Part shown: positions 1-7,449 of the stretch, one piece after another
Numbering within the stretch: the first letter of the stretch is position 1
Layout: each line of letters starts with the position of its first letter
Assembly: GCA_937904535.1 (NCBI GenBank)
Contig: CALELC010000467.1
Location: forward strand, 1 to 19,386
Source of the DNA: an uncultured Planctomycetaceae bacterium
GTDB taxonomy: Bacteria; Planctomycetota; Planctomycetia; Pirellulales; Pirellulaceae
Direction: 5' to 3'
DNA length: 19,386 nucleotides
Notes under the pieces: model-generated
What the model was told of the DNA's origin: nothing
Databases searched by the model: none
What the model saw: only the letters and a program-made list of their open reading frames with translations
Made by a program: the position numbers and the translations under genes

Positions 1-744
1 GCGGTCTCCATCCGCGGCGTCGGTTTCGCCTATCCCAACACACAGACGAGCGTGTTGCAGGGGATCGATCTGGAGGTGCAACCCGGTGAGACGGTGGCGC
101 TCGTGGGACGCAGCGGCGCCGGCAAAACGACGCTGACGAATCTGATCGCGCGGTTTTATGATCCGACCGAAGGCAGCATTTTGGTCGATGGTCACGACCT
201 GCGTGATGTCGAACCGCAGAGTTACCGCCGGCTGCTGGGGATCGTCGAGCAGGACGTGTTCTTGTTCGATGGGACGATCGCCGAGAACATCGCTTACGCC
301 CGCAAGCATGCCAGCGAGGAGGAACTGATCGCTGCGGCTCGCGCAGCGGCGGCTCATGATTTTATCAGTGCCTTACCGGCAGGTTACGAAACTTGGATCG
401 GCGAACGCGGGTTCAAGCTTTCCGGCGGCCAGCGGCAACGGATTGCGATCGCGCGCGCGATTCTGGCCGATCCCAAGATCCTGATCCTCGATGAAGCGAC
501 CAGCAACCTCGACAGCGAAAGTGAACGGTTGATTCAGCAGAGCCTCAGCAAACTGCTCCGCGGGCGGACGGCGTTTGTGATCGCACACCGTTTGAGCACG
601 ATCCGCGGGGCAGACAAGATCGTGGTGATCGAGGGTGGCCAAATCGTGCAGGTCGGGACTCATGAAACGTTGCTCGATCTGCCGGGCAGATACCGCGACA
701 TGATCTTGCTGCAAACCGCCCCCGAACTGGTCGCGGCAAAGTAG
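1..744 (+). CDS. ABC exporter, C-terminal ATP-binding domain (MsbA-like), 5' truncated
   Basis: This is the nucleotide-binding half of an ABC exporter that moves a lipid, peptide or drug across the inner membrane using ATP. The frame is open from base 1, so the N-terminal transmembrane domain lies outside the window; the internal GTG at 52 is not a real start. Visible in order: an A-loop-like FAYPN, Walker A GRSGAGKTT (nt 106-132), Q-loop IVEQDVFLFDGTI, ABC signature LSGGQRQRIAIARA (from nt 418), Walker B ILILDEAT (about nt 478-501), D-loop SNLDSES and switch IAHR. All catalytic motifs are intact. The phrase SALPAGYETWIGERGFKLSGG is typical of the MsbA/lipid-exporter-like family. The substrate cannot be told from this domain. 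The gene ends 121 nt before the next gene and is separated from the injection-system operon by a terminator, so I see no functional link to it. Confidence 0.5.
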   Translation, partial: AVSIRGVGFAYPNTQTSVLQGIDLEVQPGETVALVGRSGAGKTTLTNLIARFYDPTEGSILVDGHDLRDVEPQSYRRLLGIVEQDVFLFDGTIAENIAYARKHASEEELIAAARAAAAHDFISALPAGYETWIGERGFKLSGGQRQRIAIARAILADPKILILDEATSNLDSESERLIQQSLSKLLRGRTAFVIAHRLSTIRGADKIVVIEGGQIVQVGTHETLLDLPGRYRDMILLQTAPELVAAK

Positions 745-771
745 CCCCATCGTTTACACTGCTGACCAAGG

Positions 772-830
772 GGTCAGGAGTCTATTGTCGCCCGCGATCC
801 GGCGGAGTCGCTGACAATCCACTCCTGACC
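772..830. repeat. REP-like long imperfect hairpin between genes
   Basis: A 10-bp perfect inverted repeat, GGTCAGGAGT (772-781) and ACTCCTGACC (821-830), encloses a second pair ATTGTC (784-789) and GACAAT (813-818) with 2-nt symmetric internal mismatches. The apex is GC-rich (790-812) with further CCGC/GCGG pairing. It starts 27 nt after the ABC transporter stop and ends 35 nt before the next start. There is no T-run after it, so it is not a typical intrinsic terminator, although it could protect or attenuate the upstream message. I associate arms of this type with dispersed extragenic palindromes near REP-associated (RAYT, IS200-like) transposases in planctomycetes; that is memory-based inference, and only one copy is visible here. 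Confidence 0.5.
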
Positions 831-865
831 GCTTCACCACCGTCCCAGTTGCCCCAGTCGATCCG

Positions 866-2152
866 ATGATGATGAGTCGCTTAACCTTTTGCTTGCTCGC
901 ATTGGCATCTGCCCCATTGTGTGTTGCTGGAGAGGCCGATTGGCCCCAGTGGCGGGGGCCCAACCGCGATGGCCATGCCGCGCCCCAGCAGCTGTTGCAG
1001 GAATGGCCGGAAGGCGGACCGAAACTCAAGTGGGAGTTCGGCGGAGCTGGCATCGGCTATTCGGCGTTCTCGATTCGCGACAACCGTTTGTACACGATGG
1101 GCACCCGCGAAGACGGCTGCTACACGCTGTGCATCGACGCAACGGAAGGGAAGTTGATCTGGGAATCACGGATCAGCCGCGCTACGACGGGCGAAGACTA
1201 TGCCCACGGCTGGGGCGGCGGGCCGCGCAGCACACCCACGCTCGATGGCGACTTCGTCTACGCGCTCAGCGACGCGGGCGTGTTGGCTTGTTTGACCCTG
1301 GACGAAGGCACGCTCGTATGGTCAGTCGATTTCGTCGCTGATTTCCAGGCGACGATTCCGAAATGGGGCTTTAGCGAGTCGGTGTTGATTGACGGCGACC
1401 GTGTGATCGCAACCCCCGGCGGAACGAGCTTCCTCGTCGGGTTCGATAAGAAATCGGGCCAGGTCGTCTGGCAAAGCCACGGCGTCGACGATCAGGCCCA
1501 GTACGTCTCGCCGCTGCGTCACAGCGTCGGCAACGTCTCCTTCTATGTCACGGCCAGCAAGTCAGGTGTATCAGCCTTTGACGCCGAAAGTGGCAAATTG
1601 CTGTTTCAAAATAGCGCGACGGGCAACGATGTCGCTGTCATCCCCACGCCGATCGCGCATGACAACTTGCTCTATCACACCAGCGACTATGGCGCCGGCA
1701 ATGTCCTGCTGCGGTTGACTGCTGGCGACAACCGTTCGCTGCAAGCCGAAGCGCTGTATCACCTCAGCACCAAGTCGATGCAGAATCATCATGGCGGTGT
1801 GGTGCTGGTCGACGGCGTGATCTACGGGTCGAGCAAGAGCAGCGGCGGGACGTGGATGGCACAAGACCTCCAGACCGGTGAGACGCTGTGGGAAGAGCGA
1901 ATGCGACCCAATCGCAGTGGCTCGATCGCTTTCGCCGACGGCCGGCTGTATTGCTATAACGACGAAGATGCCACCTTGATGTTGGTTGAGCCCAGTCGTG
2001 AGCAGTTCAAGAAGGTCGGTGAATTGAAGCTGCCGGAAACCACGCAGATCGATCGGGGCAGCGGTGCGATTTGGGCCCACCCGGTGATCGCCGACGGCAC
2101 GTTGTACCTGCGCGATCAGGACCTCATCTTTGCTTTTGACATCGCCCGGTAA
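866..2152 (+). CDS. Secreted PQQ-binding-like beta-propeller repeat protein (BamB-like)
   Basis: A 428-aa protein with a signal peptide (basic SR, hydrophobic LTFCLLALASAPLCVAG, likely cleavage near residue 22-24), so it probably acts in the periplasm. The mature N-terminus has the WPQWRGPNRDG motif found in many planctomycete BamB/PQQ-like proteins. Blade-type repeats recur through the chain, for example LCIDATEGKLIWES, LTLDEGTLVWSVDF, VGFDKKSGQVVWQS, SAFDAESGKLLFQN and AQDLQTGETLWEER, each an aromatic- or Trp-ended strand after a D-x-x-x-G turn. This supports an eight-bladed-type propeller; PQQ binding itself is not shown and many relatives bind none. Three consecutive ATGs (866, 869, 872) are all possible starts, with no clear Shine-Dalgarno. 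The substrate and role are unknown. It is monocistronic here, flanked by a hairpin upstream and a terminator downstream. Confidence 0.5.
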   Translation: MMMSRLTFCLLALASAPLCVAGEADWPQWRGPNRDGHAAPQQLLQEWPEGGPKLKWEFGGAGIGYSAFSIRDNRLYTMGTREDGCYTLCIDATEGKLIWESRISRATTGEDYAHGWGGGPRSTPTLDGDFVYALSDAGVLACLTLDEGTLVWSVDFVADFQATIPKWGFSESVLIDGDRVIATPGGTSFLVGFDKKSGQVVWQSHGVDDQAQYVSPLRHSVGNVSFYVTASKSGVSAFDAESGKLLFQNSATGNDVAVIPTPIAHDNLLYHTSDYGAGNVLLRLTAGDNRSLQAEALYHLSTKSMQNHHGGVVLVDGVIYGSSKSSGGTWMAQDLQTGETLWEERMRPNRSGSIAFADGRLYCYNDEDATLMLVEPSREQFKKVGELKLPETTQIDRGSGAIWAHPVIADGTLYLRDQDLIFAFDIAR

Positions 2153-2203
2153 ACAGTGCCGCGGGTTTGATTCGGCAATGTTCCATCCGGCGATCGATTC
2201 TTA

Positions 2204-2279
2204 GGAAGGGTGAATCTGATTCCTTCCCTTCCATCTAAAAATTCTGCCAACCCTTTGCATTCAGGGTTGGCACCTTTTT
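2204..2279 (+). terminator. Intrinsic terminator (with an upstream helper hairpin)
   Basis: A perfect 10-bp stem TGCCAACCCT (2245-2254) and AGGGTTGGCA (2263-2272) with an 8-nt loop is followed by CCTTTTTA, giving the classic stem plus T-tract. A second hairpin lies just upstream: GGAAGGG (2204-2210) pairs with CCCTTCC (2226-2232), with GAA/TTC able to extend the stem inside the loop. Together they should end the transcript of the beta-propeller gene 93 nt or so after its stop and insulate the following operon. An outer pair CCATCT (2231-2236) and AGATGG (2305-2310) could form a competing larger fold. Confidence 0.5.
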
Positions 2280-2411
2280 AGGTAGATAAGAATCTTTAAA
2301 AACTAGATGGATTTCGCTTGAACTTTGCCGGAGGCAGCATTCTGTTAGAGATCAGGGGCAGTGGGGCTTCTCACTCCCCGGACGCGATCTCTTGCCCTCC
2401 GGAGTGGTGCG
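2280..2411 (+). promoter_or_regulatory. Probable promoter and 5' leader region of the injection-system operon
   Basis: This AT-richer stretch lies between the terminator and the sheath start, and it is the only sizeable non-coding interval ahead of the 17-kb operon, so the main promoter is expected here. The best sigma70-like box I can point to is TTGAAC at 2318-2323, but a good -10 at 16-18 nt downstream is lacking (TCTGTT at 2341-2346 is poor). I see no convincing operator or riboswitch. The location is inferred from context and the exact boxes are uncertain. Confidence 0.5.
2401..2404 (+). promoter_or_regulatory. Ribosome binding site of the sheath gene (fixes the start)
   Basis: GGAG lies 7 nt before the ATG at 2412. 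An in-frame upstream start at 2361 would add 17 residues not expected in the family, whereas the ATG at 2412 gives MPTQFTYPGVYVEE, the usual sheath N-terminus. Confidence 0.5.
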
Positions 2412-3986
2412 ATGCCGACGCAATTCACTTATCCCGGTGTGTACGTTGAAGAGGTTCCCAGCGGGGTTCGCACCATCACCGGCGTGGCCACGTCGATCAC
2501 CGCCTTTATCGGCCGCGCCCTCCGAGGGCCCATCAATGAGCCGGTGCGAGTGCAAAGTTTCGCGGAGTTTGAACGCGTCTTCGGCACGTTGTGGCGGGAA
2601 AGCACCCTGGGTTATGCCGTCAGCCAATTCTTCAGCAATGGAGGCGCTGATGCACTGGTGGTTCGAGTTCACAACGGCGCAACGGCAGCGACCGTGTCGA
2701 TCGGCGACCTGGGCCTGGTCGCTGCCAGCCCTGGTCTGTGGGGCGATGGGCTGCGTGTGCGGCTCGATTACAACACGCGTCCATTGCTGCCGGGCGAAGG
2801 TGACAACACGCTGTTCAATCTCACCATCCGCGACACACTCAGCGGGATTACCGAGAGTTTTCTCAATCTTTCGACGGAGAGCGGTCACCGGCGGTTTGTA
2901 ACAGGTGTCTTAGCGCAGGAATCGAAGCTCGTGCGGGTCAACGGAGCAGTGCCCCAGTCGCGGCCAGCTCCTGCCAGTGGTGATCCGCCCGCCGGAGCCG
3001 ATCCGTTGCTTGACGATGCCTCTTCCACCCCTTTTGAGAATGGTGGCGACGGCAACGCAATTACAGACGCCGTGATCTCGGGAGCCAGTCTGGAAGACGC
3101 TAAACAGGGGCTGTGGGCACTGGAGCGGGCGGATCTGTTTAACCTGCTGTGCATTCCACCGCTGCGACATGGCGACGACGGCGATCTCAGCGCTCAGACG
3201 CGTTCCGCCGCTGCGGCCTACTGCACCCGGCGACGCGCAATGTACATCGTCGATCCGCTGGAAAGCTGGACGGAAGTCGCCGACCTGACTGATCCCGACA
3301 GCGGTGTGGACAGTTCCGATTGGGGTCTCGCCCGCAGTGAAAATGCGGCGGTTTACTTTCCCCGAGTGCGGCTGCCTGACCCGCTGCAGGAAGGCCGTTT
3401 GGCCGACTTTGCACCCTGCGGCGCCGTCGCGGGCGTGATCGCCCGAACCGACGCCGCCCGCGGTGTGTGGAAGTCGCCAGCTGGGATTGAAGCGACTCTC
3501 AATGGGGTGGCCGAGCTGACGGTGCGGCTGACCGACGGTGAAAACGGCCAGCTCAACCCGCTGGCGGTTAATTGTCTGCGGACGTTTCCCGTAACCGGCC
3601 GCGTGATTTGGGGCGCTCGCACCTGGCGCGGAGCCGATCGGCTGGCTTCGGAATGGAAATACCTATCGGTACGGCGACTAGCACTGTTCATCCAGGAAAG
3701 CCTCTACCGGGGCACTCAGTGGGTTGTGTTTGAACCCAATGATGAGCCGCTCTGGTCACAGATCCGCCTCAACTTAGGCGCGTTCATGCAGGATCTGTTC
3801 CGCCAAGGTGCGTTTCAAGGGAAGTCGCCGCGCGAAGCCTATTTCGTGAAGTGCGACCGTGAGACCACCACCCAAAGCGATATCAATCAGGGGATCGTCA
3901 ACATTGTCGTCGGCTTTGCCCCTTTAAAGCCGGCTGAGTTTGTGGTCATTCAGATCCAACAGATGGCTGGAGAAATCGCAACCTAG
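2412..3986 (+). CDS. Contractile sheath protein (phage tail sheath family)
   Basis: A 524-aa sheath subunit, the outer contractile cylinder of the phage-tail-like injection system. The N-terminus MPTQFTYPGVYVEEVPSGVR is the hallmark of Afp/PVC and phage sheaths and contains the linker strand that ties neighbouring subunits together. The central part (about residues 90-290) is variable, with a Pro/Gly/Ala-rich loop near residues 180-210. The C-terminal sheath domain (about 415-520) is well conserved: WKYLSVRRLALFIQESLYRG, then WVVFEPNDEPLWSQIR, FMQDLFRQGAFQG, and the final strand VNIVVGFAPLKPAEFVVIQI. The GGAG-led ATG at 2412 was chosen over an in-frame upstream start at 2361. It is the first gene of the operon, followed after 19 nt by the tube gene. 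Only one sheath gene is present in the window, unlike the three in Afp and PVC. Confidence 0.5.
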   Translation: MPTQFTYPGVYVEEVPSGVRTITGVATSITAFIGRALRGPINEPVRVQSFAEFERVFGTLWRESTLGYAVSQFFSNGGADALVVRVHNGATAATVSIGDLGLVAASPGLWGDGLRVRLDYNTRPLLPGEGDNTLFNLTIRDTLSGITESFLNLSTESGHRRFVTGVLAQESKLVRVNGAVPQSRPAPASGDPPAGADPLLDDASSTPFENGGDGNAITDAVISGASLEDAKQGLWALERADLFNLLCIPPLRHGDDGDLSAQTRSAAAAYCTRRRAMYIVDPLESWTEVADLTDPDSGVDSSDWGLARSENAAVYFPRVRLPDPLQEGRLADFAPCGAVAGVIARTDAARGVWKSPAGIEATLNGVAELTVRLTDGENGQLNPLAVNCLRTFPVTGRVIWGARTWRGADRLASEWKYLSVRRLALFIQESLYRGTQWVVFEPNDEPLWSQIRLNLGAFMQDLFRQGAFQGKSPREAYFVKCDRETTTQSDINQGIVNIVVGFAPLKPAEFVVIQIQQMAGEIAT

Positions 3987-3994
3987 CATTCACC

Positions 3995-3998
3995 GGAG
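3995..3998 (+). promoter_or_regulatory. Ribosome binding site of the tube gene (fixes the start)
   Basis: GGAG lies 7 nt before the ATG at 4006. An in-frame upstream start at 3940 would overlap the sheath gene and add 22 residues unlike any tube protein. Confidence 0.5.
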
Positions 3999-4005
3999 TT
4001 GCAAG

Positions 4006-4524
4006 ATGGCTCAGTTTAGTGTCAACGCGCAACGGTTTGATCCCTACAAGAACTTCAAGTTTCGCGTCAAATGGGATGGACGTTATGTTGCGGGAATCAG
4101 CAAAGTCGGTGCCCTTAAACGCTCGACCGAGGTGATCGAGCACCGCGAAGGCGGCGATCCCAGCACCAGTCGCAAGTCTCCCGGGCGGACGAAGTTTGAA
4201 CCGATCACGCTCGAACGCGGGGTCACGCACGATCGAGACTTTGAGCTGTGGGCCAACAAAGTCTGGAACTTCGGCGGCGGCCTGGGGGCCGAAGCCTCTC
4301 TGAAAGATTTCCGCAAGGAAATCATTCTTGAGGTTTATAACGAAGCTGGGCAACTGGCTCTCGCCTATAAGATCTTCCGCTGCTGGGTATCCGAGTTCCA
4401 GTCGTTGCCAGATCTGGATGCCAATGCGAATGCCGTGGCAATCCAAAGTATTAAACTGGAAAACGAAGGTTGGGAACGAGATATGGATGTGACGGAACCG
4501 ACAGAACCTTCACTGAGCCTCTGA
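4006..4524 (+). CDS. Inner tube protein (T4 gp19-like phage tail tube)
   Basis: A 172-aa inner tube protein that stacks as hexameric rings inside the sheath and forms the rigid channel driven into the target. It matches the eCIS tube type closely: DPYKNFKFRVKWDGRYVAG near the N-terminus, then ISKVGALKRSTEVIEHREGG, KFEPITLERGVTHDRDFELW, and the late strand SIKLENEGWERD. The length suits the family. The start is set by a GGAG box and by the MAQFSVNAQRFDPY N-terminus. A typical tube-family beta-barrel is expected. It follows the sheath gene directly, the usual order. Later in the operon a separate CIS_tube-type protein (11928-12614) probably joins this tube to the hub. Only one dedicated tube gene is seen, whereas Afp and PVC carry two tube paralogues. 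Confidence 0.5.
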   Translation: MAQFSVNAQRFDPYKNFKFRVKWDGRYVAGISKVGALKRSTEVIEHREGGDPSTSRKSPGRTKFEPITLERGVTHDRDFELWANKVWNFGGGLGAEASLKDFRKEIILEVYNEAGQLALAYKIFRCWVSEFQSLPDLDANANAVAIQSIKLENEGWERDMDVTEPTEPSLSL

Positions 4525-4538
4525 TGGACTAGGGCAAG

Positions 4539-5276
4539 ATGGTGCAACTCACCGCCAGCGATCTGCTTCGCATTTGGGAAACCGGCGAGCGGCAAAGCTC
4601 GGTGGAACAGGCGCTCACCGTTCTAGCGGTGGCTTATCCCGAGCGATCCTATGAGCAACTGCTCGACCTGAGCTTGGGCGAACGAGACCGCCTGTTATTG
4701 GGGCTACGCAGCAGCCTGTTTGGTCCTAATCTCCAAGCGTTTGCGCAGTGCCCCAGCTGCGCGCAGCGACTGGAGTTCTCCTTTGACGTAACCCAGATGA
4801 GTGCTCCACCGTGGGAGCCGCCTAGTGCATCCGAGTCGTTGTCCGTCGCTGGTTTTCACTTAAGCTTCCGCCTACCGTGCAGTCGCGACTTGTTGTTGCT
4901 GTCGACTCATAACCATCGGCAGCAGGCTCGCCGCCAGCTCGCTCACTGTTGCTTGCAAACCGCCAGTGGTGGCGATGCTCAGCCGCTCACGGCCGATGAA
5001 CTGCCCGACGCGGTGATTCAGAAGCTGGCGGAGCATGTCCTGAAATGTGATCCGCTGCAGGAAATCGTGCTGAAACTTGTTTGTCCGGCGTGTGATCGGT
5101 GTTGGCATCCGCTGCTCGATATCGGCACGTTTCTGTGGTGTGAGATTGCGGCCTGCGCCAAACGGCTCCTGCATGATGTGCACACGCTGGCGCAAGCCTA
5201 CGGATGGAGCGAAGCGGAGATCCTGTCGCTGGCCCCTCGTCGCCGTCAGGCTTATCTGGAGATGGTGGACGGATGA
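4539..5276 (+). CDS. Zinc-ribbon protein, T4_baseplate (gp26/gp28-like) family, probable baseplate or assembly factor
   Basis: A 245-aa protein that I place with the T4_baseplate family (PF12322-like) often found after the tube gene in eCIS clusters. The N-terminal part (residues 1-60) is helical: LTASDLLRIWETGERQSSVE, then LDLSLGERDRLLLGLRSSLFG. Two Cys-x2-Cys knuckles, C71/C74 (CPSC) and C182/C185 (CPAC, with another Cys at 188), are far apart in sequence but could form one zinc ribbon around an inserted beta domain. The C-terminus (about 200-245) is helical, with DVHTLAQAYGWSEAEILSLA followed by RRRQAYLEMVDG. The role is probably in baseplate hub assembly rather than in the tail shaft; family membership is moderately sure and function is inferred. 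The ribosome site is weak (AGGG at 4531, 4 nt spacing). Its stop overlaps the next start as ATGA. Confidence 0.5.
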   Translation: MVQLTASDLLRIWETGERQSSVEQALTVLAVAYPERSYEQLLDLSLGERDRLLLGLRSSLFGPNLQAFAQCPSCAQRLEFSFDVTQMSAPPWEPPSASESLSVAGFHLSFRLPCSRDLLLLSTHNHRQQARRQLAHCCLQTASGGDAQPLTADELPDAVIQKLAEHVLKCDPLQEIVLKLVCPACDRCWHPLLDIGTFLWCEIAACAKRLLHDVHTLAQAYGWSEAEILSLAPRRRQAYLEMVDG

Positions 5277-6169
5277 GCGACTTCTTCGAGCGAATTGCGG
5301 AGCGTGCCTGGGGAGCGGCAGCCATCGTGCAGCCACTGATCGCGCCGCGCTATGCACCGCCATCAGCATCGCCCGAACCTTTGCTGAGCGGCGCTGAGTC
5401 GCAGATTCTGTCTGCCACGACCTCGCCAGCATCAAACTCACCACCAACGGACTCTGCGGCGGCAGGGCCGATGGAGACAGCCCAGCCCGCGCAGCCGCCT
5501 TCATGGCCGCAGCAGAACGAGCCCACCAGTAACGGATCCGTGGCTTCCACCATTCCGCGATCGTCTCCAGCAATCCACAGTCCGGCAGCTCGGGAGCAGG
5601 AGGATTCGATCGCAGCTGTCGATATCGACCTGCCATCCACTGCGGCTCATTCGCCCGTTATAGCTTCGCCCGCTAGTCTATTTCGGAGCAACGTTTCACA
5701 GCTTCTGAACCTTACGAACCCTCGCGAATCTCCTGTTAGCGTTCGAGCGGTTCCAGCGGCAAAGCGGGCGAGGAGCGACACTCTCGCGAAACCAACATCG
5801 GCTCGTGCCGGTGTCCCTGGAGAGGCGACCGTATTGCCGAGTATTCCAGCGGTGCCGGACGAAGCTCCGCAAGCTCGGCTGCACCAGTCAGCATCTTTGC
5901 CTCAGGCACAAGAGCTGGCTCCCTGGGAAGCGGATCTGTCCCGCTTGCATGCTGAATCACGGATGCCCAGCGTGCGACCTGCTCCGGACACGCAGCGACC
6001 GGCGATCGCACCACTCGCCCCAGCCGAATCAGCAGTCATTCAAGTCACGATCGGACGCCTCGAGGTGCGTGCTCAGCTCACCGCGCCCGCCGTGCGGAAG
6101 GCAATCCCGAAATCGGCTGCGATCGGTCTGGATGAATATCTCAACCAGCAAACGCGGGGACGGCGATGA
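5273..6169 (+). CDS. eCIS-associated protein with ordered ends and a long disordered Pro/Ser/Ala-rich middle
   Basis: A 298-aa protein of unknown function. A short N-terminal helix and motif, MSDFFERIAERAWGAAAIVQ followed by PLIAPRY, is the pattern I recognise at this place in other eCIS clusters. Residues about 25-250 are low-complexity, rich in Ala, Pro, Ser and Gln, with few hydrophobics, and are predicted by eye to be disordered. The last 44 residues (from V255, VIQVTIGRLEVRAQ) contain a beta-strand and end in a helix, IGLDEYLNQQT. The build, two small docking ends joined by a flexible tether of about 225 residues, suggests a linker between two parts of the particle, but this is inference. 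The start at 5273 overlaps the previous stop (ATGA) and is preferred to an upstream in-frame start at 5204, which lies inside the previous gene. No signal peptide or membrane segment is seen. Confidence 0.5.
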   Translation: MSDFFERIAERAWGAAAIVQPLIAPRYAPPSASPEPLLSGAESQILSATTSPASNSPPTDSAAAGPMETAQPAQPPSWPQQNEPTSNGSVASTIPRSSPAIHSPAAREQEDSIAAVDIDLPSTAAHSPVIASPASLFRSNVSQLLNLTNPRESPVSVRAVPAAKRARSDTLAKPTSARAGVPGEATVLPSIPAVPDEAPQARLHQSASLPQAQELAPWEADLSRLHAESRMPSVRPAPDTQRPAIAPLAPAESAVIQVTIGRLEVRAQLTAPAVRKAIPKSAAIGLDEYLNQQTRGRR

Positions 6170-7449
6170 GCAATGCACTTGCAATTGCGACGGTCACCAC
6201 TGGCCTGGCGCAAATCATTCGCGCCGCGATCCAGTCGGTGCTCCCCGGATCCGACGTGCTGACGGAGCGGCCGAGCAACACCCCCTTAGATGTGCCCCGA
6301 GTGCGGTTGTTCTTGTATCAGGTTACGCCCAATACCGCGCTCCGCAATCACGACCTGCTGACTCGGTCCAGCAATGGATCACTGCTACAGCGCCCCACGG
6401 CGGCGATCGATCTGCATTACCTCTTATCGTTCTATGGCAATGAACTCGAACTCGAGCCGCAACGGATGCTGGGAGCTGCCGTGCGCGACCTCCATGCCAA
6501 ACCGGTATTGCTGCGGCCCATGGTGGAAGACGCGATTGTCAGCACGCCGAGTTTGAGCGGTTCGAACCTTCACGAAGCAAGTGAGCAGATCAAGTTCACT
6601 CCGGTTTCCTTATCACTGGAAGAGCTTTCGAAGTTGTGGTCGGTGTTTTTTCAGGCTCCCTATGCCTTGTCGGTCGCTTATCAGGGCACGGTGGTGCAGC
6701 TCGATAGCGAGGAATCCGTGCCGTCCGCACTGCCGGTTCTCCGCCGCGGCCAGGAGGACCGGGGATCCGAGCTGTTGCTCGGATCGTTGCCGGCCATCGA
6801 GAGTATTCATATCGACGCACTGGATCAGGCTACACGTCGTCTGCATCGACATTCCTATCCCAGCGCCCAACTGGGTACGGTGCTCACGATTCGGGGCCGC
6901 AATCTCATCGGTGAGACCGTCCGTGTTCGATTTGAGCATCCGCGTTTGAACCTGTCGCATGCGATTACAGTGCCGGCGAGCTCCCGTTCGGCGACTGAGG
7001 TGACCGTGCTGATTGATGACGATGAGGCCGCGTCAGCCCAGTGGGCCGCCGGTCTCTACACCGTTACCGTGACCACCGTCACCGGCGGCGTCGAGCAGAT
7101 GACCAATCAATTGCCGTTAGCGTTGGCGCCTAAAATCATACAATTGGCGCCCCCTAGCCCTGTACCGCGAGACAATGCCGGTCAGGTCACGCTAACCGTG
7201 ACTTGCCGCCCGCCGATTCGCCCCAGCCAACGCGCCAGCTTGTCGATCGCCGATCGCGAGGCCGTCGCCACGACTCACCCTGCCGATACCGATACGCTCC
7301 ACTTTACCTTTGAGAATGCTCCCGTGGTGACCGGAGCGGTGGTGCGATTGCGGGTGGATGGCATCGATAGCCAGCCCTTCAGGTACCGAGAATTGCCGCA
7401 GCCGCCGCGCTGGGCATTCGATGACGCGCAACAGGTGACCATCTCATGA
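6166..7449 (+). CDS. DUF4255 (Pvc16/Afp16-like) tail terminator with C-terminal Ig-like (IPT/TIG-type) extension
   Basis: A 427-aa protein. Residues 1 to about 190 form the DUF4255 domain: MSNALAIATVTTGLAQIIRA, PRVRLFLYQVTPNTALRNHD, then the family-typical AIDLHYLLSFYGNELELEPQ and RMLGAAVRDLHAKP. Known members (Afp16, Pvc16) cap the tube and sheath and set the tail end. The remaining half (about 235-420) is beta-rich: VLTIRGRNLIGETVRVRFEH and AGLYTVTVTTV fit an IPT/TIG-like Ig fold, and a second beta domain follows from about residue 325. This is roughly 130 residues longer than the compact Pvc16-type proteins, so the Ig-like part is an added module that could decorate the distal end or bind another surface. 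The ATG overlaps the previous stop (ATGA), as does its own stop with the ATPase start. Confidence 0.5.
   Translation: MSNALAIATVTTGLAQIIRAAIQSVLPGSDVLTERPSNTPLDVPRVRLFLYQVTPNTALRNHDLLTRSSNGSLLQRPTAAIDLHYLLSFYGNELELEPQRMLGAAVRDLHAKPVLLRPMVEDAIVSTPSLSGSNLHEASEQIKFTPVSLSLEELSKLWSVFFQAPYALSVAYQGTVVQLDSEESVPSALPVLRRGQEDRGSELLLGSLPAIESIHIDALDQATRRLHRHSYPSAQLGTVLTIRGRNLIGETVRVRFEHPRLNLSHAITVPASSRSATEVTVLIDDDEAASAQWAAGLYTVTVTTVTGGVEQMTNQLPLALAPKIIQLAPPSPVPRDNAGQVTLTVTCRPPIRPSQRASLSIADREAVATTHPADTDTLHFTFENAPVVTGAVVRLRVDGIDSQPFRYRELPQPPRWAFDDAQQVTIS

Noticed and set aside
1..744. ABC transporter as a secretion partner of the injection system
   Set aside because: It is separated by another gene, a hairpin and an intrinsic terminator, and it looks like an MsbA-type housekeeping exporter.
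1571..2080. 169-codon minus-strand frame within the beta-propeller gene
   Set aside because: The propeller frame on the plus strand has clear repeats and a signal peptide; the antisense frame has neither motif nor start signal.
2361..2411. Longer N-terminus of the sheath protein
   Set aside because: The extra 17 residues lie before the canonical MPTQFTYPGVYVEE start, which has its own GGAG box.
4872..5636. 254-codon open frame on the minus strand
   Set aside because: It is antisense to the zinc-ribbon and linker genes, has low-complexity Ala/Arg/Ser composition and no recognisable motif; GC-rich sequence often gives such shadows.
5340..6030. Possible frameshifted or degraded gene because of low-complexity sequence
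   Set aside because: The frame is uninterrupted, both ends are ordered and both junctions are ATGA overlaps, so it is a real gene with a disordered middle.
5805..6443. 212-codon plus-strand frame across the linker/DUF4255 junction
   Set aside because: It overlaps two coupled genes in another frame, is rich in Arg/Cys/Ser, and has no family resemblance.
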